DNA of 64,000 nt from Bacillus rhizoplanae (GCF_917563915.1 NZ_CAKJTI010000001.1:1-64000), one strand, 5' to 3'. Shown: positions 1-7,711, numbered from the stretch's first letter. Notes: generated by a model not told the origin, from the letters alone. Translations and numbers: made by a program.

Positions 1-13
1 CTACAATACATTC

Positions 14-31
14 AACGAATAAAAATTCTAT
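14..31 (+). promoter_or_regulatory. ARG box-like operator upstream of artPQR
   Basis: The segment holds a GAATAAAAATTC core, close to the ArgR/AhrC half-site consensus of Bacillus. It lies about 40 bases before the artP start. A similar ATAAAAATTC core sits before argC at 17985-18002, which supports shared arginine control. Binding is inferred. Confidence 0.5.
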
Positions 32-68
32 AAAATCTTTAAATATACATTAACTAGGAGGAGAAGTA

Positions 69-848
69 ATGAAGAAATTTTTATCCATTTCATTTGCACT
101 TATTTTAATCGTAAGTATATTCGGAGCTTGCAGCAAGCGTGAAGAAGCTGGAAGTACTGATAAAAATAAAGTTTTAGTTATGGGAACTTCTGCAGATTAC
201 AAACCATTTGAATATGTCGATGCGAAAAAGAGTGAAGATATTATCGGTTTTGATATCGATGTTATGAACTATATCAGTAAAGAATTAGGCTATAAAGTTA
301 AAATCAAAGATATGGATTTTAGCGGACTGTTAGCATCATTAGAAGCTGGAAAAGTTGACTTTGTAATGGCTGGACTGACACCGACAGCAGAACGTAAGAA
401 AAACGCTGATTTTACAGATATTTATTTCACGTCAAAAAATTTGATTATTTCTAAAGAAGGTTCAAATATTAAAACATTGCAAGATTTGCAAGGGAAAAAA
501 GTAGGGGTACAAACAGGATCAATTCAAGAAGAAAAGGCAAAAGATCTACAGAAACAAGTATCGTTCCAGTCTGAAGGACGCGATCGTATACCAGAACTAA
601 TTCAAGAAATTCAAGCAGGTCGTTTTGATGCAATTATTTTAGAAGATACAGTAGCAAAAGGATATTTAGAAAAAAATAAAGAGTTAAAGAGTGTAGAAAT
701 TCCGGAAGCTGCGGATGAAGCTGGTTCAGCAATTGCACTTCCGAAAAATAGTGATAAGACAGCGGAGTTTAATAAAGTGATTAAGGAAATGAAAGAAAAT
801 GGAGAAATGGATAAATTAGTGAAGAAATGGTTTGGCGGCGAGCAATAA
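69..848 (+). CDS. artP: Arginine/polar amino-acid ABC transporter, substrate-binding lipoprotein
   Basis: This is the extracellular solute receptor of an amino-acid importer, 259 residues, of the usual length for the SBP_bac_3 family. The N-terminus is a lipoprotein signal ending in FGAC with the lipidated Cys at residue 21. Family motifs include GFDIDVMNYI near residue 62 and the hinge stretch GKKVGVQTGS near 141. A strong aggaggag ribosome site precedes the ATG. The permease and ATPase follow at once, and the order and neighbours match B. subtilis artPQR (yqiXYZ), so arginine is the likely substrate; cystine or another polar residue remains possible. Confidence 0.85.
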   Translation: MKKFLSISFALILIVSIFGACSKREEAGSTDKNKVLVMGTSADYKPFEYVDAKKSEDIIGFDIDVMNYISKELGYKVKIKDMDFSGLLASLEAGKVDFVMAGLTPTAERKKNADFTDIYFTSKNLIISKEGSNIKTLQDLQGKKVGVQTGSIQEEKAKDLQKQVSFQSEGRDRIPELIQEIQAGRFDAIILEDTVAKGYLEKNKELKSVEIPEAADEAGSAIALPKNSDKTAEFNKVIKEMKENGEMDKLVKKWFGGEQ

Positions 849-884
849 GCCGCCTTTCCATATTATGGAGAGGAATGACTTAGG

Positions 885-1544
885 ATGAACTTGGATTTTT
901 CGCAAATTACGCCGTCAATACCATATATGTTAAAGGGCTTAGAAGTAACATTGAAAATTGTTTTTGTAGCTTCTTTGCTCGGCTTTGCGCTAGGTGCGTT
1001 ATTAGCGCTTTGTAAAATTGCCAGAATTAAAGTTTTAAGTATTATTGCTGATTTTTATACATCTATTTTTCGTGGTACACCGCTTGTACTGCAATTAATG
1101 CTTATTTATTACGGTCTTCCTCAAATTACAGGATATGATATTTCAGCATTTTTAGCAGCAGTTTTAGCATTTAGCTTAAACTCCGGTGCATATATGTCAG
1201 AAGTTATTCGCGCTGGAATTCAGGCAGTTGATAAAGGACAAACAGAAGCAGCGATGGCTCTCGGTATTCCATATGGAAAAATGATGCGAAATATTATTTT
1301 TCCGCAAGCATTAAAAAATATTTTACCTGCATTAGTAAATGAGTTTGTTACATTAACGAAAGAGTCGGCAGTTGTTACTGTGATAGGCGCAACAGATTTA
1401 ATGCGCCGCGCATATATTGTTGGCGGAGAGACATTGTCATATTTTGAACCACTTTTATTTGTCGGTATGATTTATTACATCCTTGTTATGATTCTTACAT
1501 TCATCGGCAAAGCGGTTGAAGGGAGAATGAAGAAAAGTGATTAA
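885..1544 (+). CDS. artQ: Arginine/polar amino-acid ABC transporter, permease
   Basis: This is the membrane channel subunit of the importer, 219 residues, of the His/Glu/Gln/Arg permease family. It has about five hydrophobic segments. The loop that contacts the ATPase is visible as [30 protein letters not shown] near residue 120. It starts 36 bases after artP, and its stop overlaps the GTG start of artR by 8 bases, so the three genes are translated as one unit. Substrate assignment rests on the neighbours and on synteny with B. subtilis artQ. Confidence 0.85.
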   Translation: MNLDFSQITPSIPYMLKGLEVTLKIVFVASLLGFALGALLALCKIARIKVLSIIADFYTSIFRGTPLVLQLMLIYYGLPQITGYDISAFLAAVLAFSLNSGAYMSEVIRAGIQAVDKGQTEAAMALGIPYGKMMRNIIFPQALKNILPALVNEFVTLTKESAVVTVIGATDLMRRAYIVGGETLSYFEPLLFVGMIYYILVMILTFIGKAVEGRMKKSD

Positions 1545-2259
1545 AATTAAAAACCTTCATAAATCGTTTGGAAATAACGAAGTATTAAAAGATATTACAA
1601 CAACAATTGGACAAGGCGAAGTAGTAGCGATTATTGGGCCGTCTGGTTCAGGAAAATCAACGTTTTTACGTTGCATGAATTTATTAGAAGTACCATCGAA
1701 CGGACAAGTTTGGATTGGCAATCAAGAGGTAACAAATCCGAATACAAATATTATGGAAGTTCGTCAGCATGTTGGGATGGTATTTCAGCATTTTCACTTA
1801 TTCCCTCATATGACAGTGTTAGAAAATATTACGTATGCTCCTCTTACGGTAAAAGGTGTCTCAAAGGACGAGGCAGTGAAAAAGGCTGAAGAATTATTAG
1901 AAAAAGTGGGATTACTTGAGAAAAAGGATGCATATCCAAATCGCCTTTCTGGTGGACAAAAACAGCGTGTTGCAATTGCAAGAGCCTTGGCAATGGAACC
2001 GGACGTTATGCTTTTTGATGAACCGACTTCAGCACTGGACCCAGAGATGGTAAAAGAAGTACTGGAAGTTATGAAATCTCTTGCAACGACAGGAATGACG
2101 ATGGCAATTGTTACGCACGAAATGGGCTTTGCAAAAGAAGTAGCAAATCGTGTTCTGTTTTTGGATGGTGGAAAACTTGTAGAAGACGCGAAGCCAGAGC
2201 AATTTTTTACAGCACCGGAAAGCAAACGTGCACAAGAATTTTTGCAAAAAATGTTGTAA
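1537..2259 (+). CDS. artR: Arginine/polar amino-acid ABC transporter, ATPase
   Basis: This is the cytoplasmic ATPase that powers the importer, 240 residues. The Walker A (GPSGSGKST near residue 34), Q-loop ([13 protein letters not shown]), signature ([15 protein letters not shown]), Walker B ([12 protein letters not shown]) and switch His (VTHEMGF) are all present. The start is a GTG that overlaps the artQ stop. A strong hairpin terminator follows, so artPQR forms a closed operon. Confidence 0.9.
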   Translation: MIKIKNLHKSFGNNEVLKDITTTIGQGEVVAIIGPSGSGKSTFLRCMNLLEVPSNGQVWIGNQEVTNPNTNIMEVRQHVGMVFQHFHLFPHMTVLENITYAPLTVKGVSKDEAVKKAEELLEKVGLLEKKDAYPNRLSGGQKQRVAIARALAMEPDVMLFDEPTSALDPEMVKEVLEVMKSLATTGMTMAIVTHEMGFAKEVANRVLFLDGGKLVEDAKPEQFFTAPESKRAQEFLQKML

Positions 2260-2286
2260 CATGTAAAAATTACGTGAATAATAATG

Positions 2287-2316
2287 GAAAAAGGATGACA
2301 TTGTGTCATCCTTTTC
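2287..2316 (+). terminator. Rho-independent terminator of artPQR
   Basis: A stem of AAAGGATGACA with its complement around a TTG loop is followed by a T-rich tail. It lies just after artR and directly abuts the TTTAT end of the next repeat. Confidence 0.85.
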
Positions 2317-2468
2317 TTTATCCCGCATTAACGAGCAGTAAGTCCCCTACCTCAAGATTGAGAGAGATGCGAAGAAGATAGGTGGAGGATAACTGCCCGT
2401 AAAAGCCCGATTGGTTAACCATCAGTGGGGGATGAAAAAAATCTCCACTGATGGAAGTTTCACTGTAT
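2317..2468 (+). repeat. bcr1-like intergenic repeat, full length
   Basis: This 152-base copy starts TTTATCCCGCATTAAC and ends GGAAGTTTCACTGTAT. It has three internal stems: one from the CCCGC/GCCCG ends, one around a CTACCTC...GATAGGTGG arm, and a 3' stem CCATCAGTGG...CCACTGATGG. Length and TTTAT ends agree with the bcr1 family known from the B. cereus group. Other copies lie throughout this window. Confidence 0.8.
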
Positions 2469-2509
2469 ACTTATTTTGAAAGTAGTTCGTACATAATAGG
2501 AGCGTTAAT

Positions 2510-3478
2510 ATGTTTAAAATTGGATATCGAACAGTGAAAACAGCAGCTGGGACTGCCTTGGCTGTGTGGATTGCTCAATTATTTCATTTGGAGTTTTATA
2601 GCACAGCCGGCATTCTTGTTATTTTATGTGTGCAAAATACAAAAAGAAAATCATTAGAAGTATCTATTCATCGCTTTTTAGCTTGTTTACTTTCTATGGT
2701 GTTTGCATTTTTTATTTTTGAATCGATAGGGTATACACCGCTAGCAATTGGACTTCTATTACTTCTGTTTATTCCAACTGCAGTTATGCTTAAGATTCAA
2801 GAGGGGATTGTTACAAGCTCTGTTATTGTTATGCATTTATTTTCATTGCAAAAAATTACGTGGTTGATTGTTGGCAATGAGATTGCTATTTTAACGATTG
2901 GAATTAGTGTCGCTTTGTTAATTAATTTGTACATGCCAAGCGTTGAAAGGGAGTTAAAAGAGTATCAACAAAAAGTGGAATCTAATTTTAAGACGATTCT
3001 GTTTGAAATGGCTGTATATTTAAGAAATCGTGATAGTTTGTGGAATGGGAAAGAGTTAATTGAAACGGAAGAATTACTTGAGAAGGCAAAAGATTTGTCT
3101 TTCAAAAAGCTAGAAAATCAATTTATGCGTGAAGATGATTACTACTATCGTTATTTTCAAATGCGTCAGCAACAGTATGATATTTTAGAAAGAATCATGC
3201 CGCTAGTGGCTTCGTTATCTTGGTCGTATGAACAAGCGAGGATGGTGGCGGATGTAATTGAAAATGTTGGGAATGCAATTCGCCCAGAAAGTACGGGGGT
3301 TATTTCATTAAGGCAACTTCAGGAGATGCGAGAAATCTTTCGAGAAATGCCGCTTCCAGAAACACGAGAAGAATTTGAAATGCGGGCCAAGCTCGTTCAG
3401 CTCGTGTATGAAATAGAACAATATTTACTTATTAAAAGTCGATTCAAAGGGAAATATAACATCAAAGAATTAATATAA
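2510..3478 (+). CDS. yqjA: Aromatic acid exporter family membrane protein (YqjA-like)
   Basis: The N-terminal 140 residues hold about five membrane helices (for instance LAVWIAQLFHLEFYSTAGILVILCVQ near residue 17), and the C-terminal half is a soluble helical domain. This is the layout of the DUF939/ArAE_1 family, 322 residues, near the usual length. Its position right after artPQR matches B. subtilis yqjA. The transported compound is unknown. It ends 17 bases before the next gene, an L,D-transpeptidase, and they may be cotranscribed. The ATG follows a gagcg site of moderate strength. Confidence 0.75.
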   Translation: MFKIGYRTVKTAAGTALAVWIAQLFHLEFYSTAGILVILCVQNTKRKSLEVSIHRFLACLLSMVFAFFIFESIGYTPLAIGLLLLLFIPTAVMLKIQEGIVTSSVIVMHLFSLQKITWLIVGNEIAILTIGISVALLINLYMPSVERELKEYQQKVESNFKTILFEMAVYLRNRDSLWNGKELIETEELLEKAKDLSFKKLENQFMREDDYYYRYFQMRQQQYDILERIMPLVASLSWSYEQARMVADVIENVGNAIRPESTGVISLRQLQEMREIFREMPLPETREEFEMRAKLVQLVYEIEQYLLIKSRFKGKYNIKELI

Positions 3479-3495
3479 GAAGGAAGGAATGAGAT

Positions 3496-4002
3496 ATGCC
3501 ATATCTTCTTTCATTCATATTATTTGTTTCCCTATCGCCGCTTTGGCCGCTCGGTGATAATCCACGTGTTGGCGATCCGCTTATTATCGTCAATAAACAA
3601 ACGAACCAGCTTGCATATATTCATGATGGAAAGATACAAAACACATTCCCAGTTGGGACAGGTAAAACGAATGATTTAACGCCAGAAGGTACATTTGATG
3701 TTGTGATGAAAGTGAAAAATCCATATTATATTGCAAAGAACATCCCAGGTGGTTCACCGGAAAATCCGCTCGGTTCTAGATGGATTGGGTTTAATGCCCG
3801 AGGTACAGATGGTAGTAAATATGGAATACACGGAACAAATCAGCCAAGCTCAATCGGCAAATATGTTTCGCAAGGTTGTGTTCGCATGTATAAAAAAGAT
3901 GTAGAGTATTTATACGATCAGGTTCCGATTGGAACAAAAGTATGGATTGTTAAGTCGAAAAAGTCATTTCAGCAGCTTGCGAAAGAAAAGGGTGCAATAT
4001 GA
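3496..4002 (+). CDS. L,D-transpeptidase (YkuD domain), secreted
   Basis: This is a cell-wall cross-linking or modifying enzyme of the YkuD fold, 168 residues. Residues 1-20 form a hydrophobic signal or anchor. The mature part contains the active-site pattern HGTNQPSSIGKYVSQGCVRM near residues 115-134, with the catalytic Cys in SQGCVRM and the His in YGIHGT. It follows yqjA by 17 bases and is closed by a strong terminator. There is no LysM domain, unlike several Bacillus paralogues, so attachment to the wall must rely on the N-terminal segment. Confidence 0.85.
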   Translation: MPYLLSFILFVSLSPLWPLGDNPRVGDPLIIVNKQTNQLAYIHDGKIQNTFPVGTGKTNDLTPEGTFDVVMKVKNPYYIAKNIPGGSPENPLGSRWIGFNARGTDGSKYGIHGTNQPSSIGKYVSQGCVRMYKKDVEYLYDQVPIGTKVWIVKSKKSFQQLAKEKGAI

Positions 4003-4003
4003 C

Positions 4004-4032
4004 AAAAAGCCAACAGTATATGTTGGCTTTTC
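4004..4032 (+). terminator. Terminator after the L,D-transpeptidase gene
   Basis: An 11-base stem (AAAAGCCAACA with its complement) surrounds a GTATA loop and ends in TTTT. Confidence 0.8.
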
Positions 4033-4119
4033 ATCATATTGCATCTTGTCTTGACATGTGTATATATAGCATGCGTTAATGAGAGGTATATAAAGATCTG
4101 GTGAAAAGGGGTTGCTGTT

Positions 4120-4353
4120 ATATATATAAATCAGAGCTTACCATACATCCAATTTTTTGTAGGTTTTCTTTCCGTTATTGCTTTTATATTGGCTATTTTT
4201 AATATTTTTCCACTCACTATAGCTATCTTTTTTATTTCTCTTCTCAACTTTACTTTTGCAATAGGTGCTTTTTATCAGCGCCATTACAGCAGCTTCGTAC
4301 TAGCACTCGTTATGGGATTTGCATTTAGTATCGCTGGTATTATAATAAAATAA
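4120..4353 (+). pseudogene. 77-codon small membrane-protein frame lacking a normal start codon
   Basis: An uninterrupted frame runs from an ATA codon to a TAA. It encodes about 77 residues with three hydrophobic helices and a basic YQRHY loop. An aaagggg ribosome site lies about 9 bases before the ATA, where an ATG would be expected. No in-frame ATG, GTG or TTG occurs before codon 31. The likely reading is a real gene that lost its ATG by a G-to-A change, or one using a rare ATA start. The family is not recognised. Confidence 0.45.
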
Positions 4354-4374
4354 CAAGGACAAAGTAGCCCTTGT

Positions 4375-4467
4375 TTACCAAAACATACTTATCCCAGTAA
4401 GCAATGTTGTTACAAGCATTGTAATTAACATAACATAAACCATAATTTTTTGAGTTTTTTTATTCAT
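4375..4467 (-). CDS. prli42: Stressosome-associated miniprotein Prli42
   Basis: This 30-residue protein reads MNKKTQKIMVYVMLITMLVT then TLLTGISMFW, with a basic start and a single membrane helix. Size, lysine-rich head and the LLTG...MF tail match Prli42, the Listeria membrane miniprotein that anchors the stressosome and is conserved in Firmicutes. A strong AAGGAGG site lies 6-7 bases before the ATG. The gene is convergent with the frame at 4120-4353; a short ACAAGG/CCTTGT hairpin at 4349-4376 overlaps both stops. The function is taken from the Listeria family member. Confidence 0.75.
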   Translation of the reverse strand: MNKKTQKIMVYVMLITMLVTTLLTGISMFW

Positions 4468-4627
4468 GTTGATCCTCCTTGCGAATCTCTTCTATCTATT
4501 GTAACGAGAAATAAAAAAGGAGACAAGGGATTTAATGTAAATAACCTCTTGTACCATCTCTTTCGAAAATTTTACGAAATTCTGTTATAATAGTCATTGT
4601 TACATACATAACAGGAGGCGCATTCTC

Positions 4628-5746
4628 ATGATTAATCAAGAACGTTTAGTGAATGAATTTATGGAACTTGTGCAAGTAGACTCTGAAACAAAATACGAAG
4701 CTGAAATTTGCAAAGTATTAAAAGAAAAATTCTCTTCTTTAGGCGTTGAAGTATTTGAAGACGATACAATGGGTGAGACTGGTCACTGTGCTGGTAACTT
4801 AGTTTGTACATTACCAGCAACAAAAGAAGGCGTAGATACAATCTACTTTACTTCTCATATGGATACAGTTGTTCCTGGTAAAGGAATTAAGCCGTCTATT
4901 CAAGATGGTTATATCGTATCAGACGGCACAACCATTTTAGGTGCTGATGATAAAGCTGGACTTGCATCTATGTTTGAAGCGATTCGCGTGTTAAAAGAGA
5001 AAAATATTGCGCACGGAAAAATTGAATTCATCATTACAGTTGGTGAAGAATCTGGTCTTGTTGGTGCAAAAGCATTGGATCGTGAGCGTATTACAGCGAA
5101 ATATGGCTATGCATTAGATAGTAATGGAAAAGTTGGAGAAATCGTTGTTGCAGCGCCAACACAAGCAAAAGTAAATGCAATTATTCACGGTAAAACAGCT
5201 CATGCAGGTGTAGCGCCGGAAAAAGGTGTATCTGCAATTACAATTGCCGCAAAATCCATTGCAAAAATGCCACTTGGCCGTATTGATTCTGAAACAACTG
5301 CAAATATCGGCCGCTTTGAAGGCGGTACACAAACAAATATCGTTTGTGACTATGTAGAAATTTTTGCTGAAGCACGTTCCTTAGTAGACGAAAAAATGCA
5401 AGAGCAAGTTCGTAAAATGAAGGAAGCATTTGAATCTACAGCTAAAGAAATGGGCGGACAAGCAGAAGTAAACGTACAAGTAATGTACCCAGGATTTAAA
5501 TTTGCTGATGGTGATCACGTTGTAGAAGTTGCAAAACGTGCTGCTGAAAAAATTGGCCGTACACCATCTCTTCACCAAAGCGGTGGCGGCAGCGATGCAA
5601 ACGTAATTGCTGGTCACGGTATCCCAACAGTAAACTTAGCAGTTGGTTATGAGGAAATTCATACAACAAACGAAAGAATACCTGTTGAAGAATTAGTAAA
5701 AACAGCAGAAATGGTCGTTGCGATTATTGAAGAAGCAGCAAAGTAA
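4628..5746 (+). CDS. yqjE: M20 family peptidase (PepT-like, YqjE)
   Basis: This is a zinc-dependent cytoplasmic di- or tripeptidase of the M20/PepT group, 372 residues. The metal ligands are visible in order: SHMDTVVPG near residue 76, GADDKAGL near 108, GEESGLVGA near 138, DSNG near 161, and the closing His in YEEIHTTNE near 347. The dimerisation domain contains HAGVAPEKG. The start has an aggaggcgc ribosome site. A weak convergent terminator separates it from the disrupted gene beyond. The position matches B. subtilis yqjE. The exact peptide substrate is not settled. Confidence 0.85.
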   Translation: MINQERLVNEFMELVQVDSETKYEAEICKVLKEKFSSLGVEVFEDDTMGETGHCAGNLVCTLPATKEGVDTIYFTSHMDTVVPGKGIKPSIQDGYIVSDGTTILGADDKAGLASMFEAIRVLKEKNIAHGKIEFIITVGEESGLVGAKALDRERITAKYGYALDSNGKVGEIVVAAPTQAKVNAIIHGKTAHAGVAPEKGVSAITIAAKSIAKMPLGRIDSETTANIGRFEGGTQTNIVCDYVEIFAEARSLVDEKMQEQVRKMKEAFESTAKEMGGQAEVNVQVMYPGFKFADGDHVVEVAKRAAEKIGRTPSLHQSGGGSDANVIAGHGIPTVNLAVGYEEIHTTNERIPVEELVKTAEMVVAIIEEAAK

Positions 5747-5751
5747 TGTGG

Positions 5752-5785
5752 AAAAGGAGGTTGGCATAAACGCTAGCCTCTTTTA
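5752..5785. terminator. Bidirectional terminator between yqjE and the minus-strand membrane gene
   Basis: AAAAGGAGGTTGGC pairs with GCTAGCCTCTTTT with two G-U wobbles, followed by TTTT on the plus strand and A-rich sequence before it, so it can work both ways. Confidence 0.6.
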
Positions 5786-6079
5786 TTTTGATTCCACTGC
5801 TCTCACAAGGCGGATAAACCAGTATAGAAAAGTCCATGGAAGAATGTACAAAGTTGAAAATGGCAATAGAGACGAAAGAAGCCCGTGAGCATCAACGCCT
5901 ATGATTGGAAGTAGGTAATAGATGAGCAACAAAAAGAAAACAGATAGTAAAATTAGATAAAGGGGTTTTGGATATGTAGTCATTTCTTTTTTTACATATT
6001 TCCGAAATTCATCCCCATCTTCAAGCGCGTGACGGGCAAAAGCCCAGCGGTAAGGTGGGGATGAATTTCGGTTAGGCAT
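5783..6079 (-). pseudogene. 3' part of a small membrane-protein gene broken by the IscB element; now a chimeric 98-codon frame
   Basis: Residues from RKYVKKEMTTYPKPLYLI onwards encode two membrane helices and a basic tail, a plausible native protein of about 79-85 residues. The first 25 codons (6005-6079) lie inside the inverted-repeat right end of the IscB element. The missing native start lies on the other side of the element at 7599-7634: ATG TTC ACA CGG GAA TTT there joins in frame to CGG AAA TAT GTA here. Translation may now begin at the internal Met of KKEMTTY or not at all. The protein family is not recognised. Confidence 0.7.
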
Positions 6080-7598
6080 AGCCTAACTGATTTGTAAGAA
6101 CTGCCAATTGTTCGTATGGTGTATACGTTCCATATCTGGCATCTTCACTTGCTTATAGGATTTAGAAGGGTTTTGTATATATTGTCCATGTATATCTTGT
6201 ACGTATACCATTTTTCCTGTAAATCCTGTCACAAATCCTACTTGTCCCAATACCTTTACTTTATCACCTAAATAGATTCCATCTATATGTGGTGTATTTT
6301 TCTTGTTCCGTTTTGCACTTGTATTCTTTGTTTCCCTTCCTTTTCTTGCAGTTGCTTCATGCAGGGAGCGTTTTTTCTTTCTAAATTGCTTAATTCGAAA
6401 CTCACCGCTTTGATCATATTCTTGTAGTTGTGTTGAATGGGTAATCGCAATTGCGTCATTTACATGTGTTTTTGATAAACCTAATTCTTTTCGCTTCGGT
6501 GTGGTGTAACTGCCGTACGTAATGTCACAATCTAAACGATTCATGATTTGTAAACGCAATATATTCATAAAGGCAGTCTCTTTATATTGTTTTGGTTTTT
6601 TGAAACTGTGTTTGATTTTCCCTTGATGAAATTTTTGATGGCATTCATCGTGCACTGTTACAAGATTATCTGCCATGTCTGAACCGCCACTGCATCGTTC
6701 AATGATATGATGTGTATGCAAAATGCCACCTTTCTTCTTACAAATTTGACAGGTATATTGATCTCTCGCAAACACGTAATATCTTGTATTCCAAAAGCCA
6801 AAGGCATCCCCTTGTTGATACTCTATTCCTTGTATGTCAGGATTCTTTAGTTTTTGTGCATCAAATTTTCCTACTTTGACAATCACTTTTGGAGATGGTA
6901 ATAACGAGCGAAATATTTCAATCCAATGAATTTGGTTATCCACTCTGCTTTGAACCGATGGCGGCAACCATCCTTCTTTCTTTTTCCGATTGAGAAAACG
7001 TGCTTTTCGATATCTTGTTTTTCGTTGTCTTCTACCTCTGCGTAATGTAGCTCTCAGTGTAAGATTTTCTTTGACGTCCTGACGTAACTCAATGGTTCCT
7101 ATTGTTAGCACTTTGTCTTCAGTGGTAATCGCAATGCCGATATGCTTCGCACCACTATCAACACCGATTGTAACAAATTGTATAGTTTCTCCAGTAGCGT
7201 ATAGTAGTTGAATGGTGAATGGTGTGTATTTCACAATCTTTGCTTTTCCTTGTTTGAGAAGAAGCCGTGCCTTACGAGGACTGCAAGGCATGAGCGGTTC
7301 TCCTCTTAAATTCTTGACAAATACACGCATGTTTTGTCCCTCCTAAGAGTTTGTTTCCCTTCGCCAATGTTTGTAGGTGTTGGCAACTTCTCGTACAAGA
7401 AGGCATGTGGTTGACCGTTCCTTCCCAATCAGAACTGTTACAGAGCCACCATAGAGCCAAGAACTAGGGAATCATTCTTGGGTATGCAACCTACGAACGG
7501 GAGTCCACGAAAGACCGAGGCTAGACAACCAGGGCTTTTTTCAAGCCCCCACTTCAAAACGTGTTAGCGTTTAAGTGGTGGGTAGTTGACCCTCCTTA
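6002..7598 (-). mobile_element. IscB-type IS200/IS605-superfamily element without tnpA
   Basis: The element carries iscB and a long structured leader but no Y1 transposase gene, so it would need TnpA in trans. The right end is a perfect 15-base inverted repeat, CCGAAATTCATCCCC at 6002-6016 and its complement at 6057-6071, enclosing a smaller GGGC/GCCC stem. The left end begins near 7598 with hairpins typical of this superfamily. No target duplication is expected or seen. GAATTT (with CGG nearby) occurs at both junctions, so the exact borders are uncertain by up to 9 bases. Confidence 0.8.
6083..7330 (-). CDS. iscB: IscB RNA-guided nuclease (PLMP, RuvC and HNH domains)
   Basis: IscB proteins are omegaRNA-guided DNA nucleases and the ancestors of Cas9. 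In this 415-residue protein the PLMP domain (GEPLMPCSPRKARLLLKQGKA) is at 10-30, RuvC-I (TIGVDSGAKHIGIAI, Asp58) at 54-68, an Arg-rich bridge helix at 93-118, RuvC-II at 149-157, HNH (HTHHIIERCSGGSDMADNL ... HDECHQKFH) at 205-235, RuvC-III (KTHVNDAIAI, Asp292) near 287-296, and a C-terminal target-adjacent-motif domain. A strong aggaggg site precedes the ATG. The RuvC-II residue expected to be Glu is Lys152, so the RuvC site may be inactive while HNH looks intact. The stop overlaps a GTTAGGC/GCCTAAC hairpin. Confidence 0.9.
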   Translation of the reverse strand: MRVFVKNLRGEPLMPCSPRKARLLLKQGKAKIVKYTPFTIQLLYATGETIQFVTIGVDSGAKHIGIAITTEDKVLTIGTIELRQDVKENLTLRATLRRGRRQRKTRYRKARFLNRKKKEGWLPPSVQSRVDNQIHWIEIFRSLLPSPKVIVKVGKFDAQKLKNPDIQGIEYQQGDAFGFWNTRYYVFARDQYTCQICKKKGGILHTHHIIERCSGGSDMADNLVTVHDECHQKFHQGKIKHSFKKPKQYKETAFMNILRLQIMNRLDCDITYGSYTTPKRKELGLSKTHVNDAIAITHSTQLQEYDQSGEFRIKQFRKKKRSLHEATARKGRETKNTSAKRNKKNTPHIDGIYLGDKVKVLGQVGFVTGFTGKMVYVQDIHGQYIQNPSKSYKQVKMPDMERIHHTNNWQFLQIS

Positions 7599-7614
7599 AA
7601 ATTCCCGTGTGAAC
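7331..7614 (-). ncRNA. Putative omegaRNA of the IscB element, with donor-site guide at its 5' end
   Basis: The non-coding stretch just upstream of iscB holds a series of stems on the minus strand: a long CCCACCACTT...AAGTGGGGG hairpin with an inner AAACG/CGTTT (about 7545-7585), GGGCTT/AAGCCC (7532-7548), and CCAAGAA/TTCTTGG (7457-7481). In known IscB systems this is where the omegaRNA lies, with its guide taken from the host DNA flanking the left end. Here that would be the interrupted gene's first codons at about 7599-7614. The exact 5' and 3' ends are inferred. Confidence 0.65.
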
Positions 7615-7634
7615 ATACTTCTATATATTAACAA
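7599..7634 (-). pseudogene. 5' fragment of the membrane-protein gene interrupted by the IscB element
   Basis: On the minus strand an ATG at 7616 reads M-F-T-R-E-F before the element's TAA. An in-frame TTG at 7634, preceded by a ggagaggag site, is a possible earlier start. Removing the element restores one frame with the piece at 5783-6010. Confidence 0.55.
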
Positions 7635-7651
7635 TTCTCTCCTCTCCAATA

Positions 7652-7695
7652 TTGATTTTTTTATAATGTTTTTGATAAAATAAGAACAAATGTTC
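7652..7695 (+). promoter_or_regulatory. SOS box and promoter region of dinB
   Basis: GAACAAATGTTC at 7684-7695 is a perfect match to the Bacillus LexA (DinR) consensus GAACN4GTTC. It lies 16 bases before the dinB start. A TTGATT at 7652 and an A/T-rich -10 near 7675 form a plausible SigA promoter whose start point the LexA site would cover. Confidence 0.8.
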
Positions 7696-7711
7696 CTGTG
7701 AGGTGAGGAAA

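Noticed and set aside
1806-2309. 167-codon minus-strand frame under artR
   Set aside because: It mirrors a complete ABC ATPase gene and ends in its terminator; Ser/Phe-rich composition is that of an antisense shadow.
7272-7460. 62-codon minus-strand frame upstream of iscB
   Set aside because: It covers the structured omegaRNA region and the start of iscB in another frame; no ribosome site or domain.
6002-7634. TnpA or TnpB in the IscB element
   Set aside because: No Y1 transposase motif frame is present, and the nuclease has PLMP and HNH domains, so it is IscB and not TnpB.
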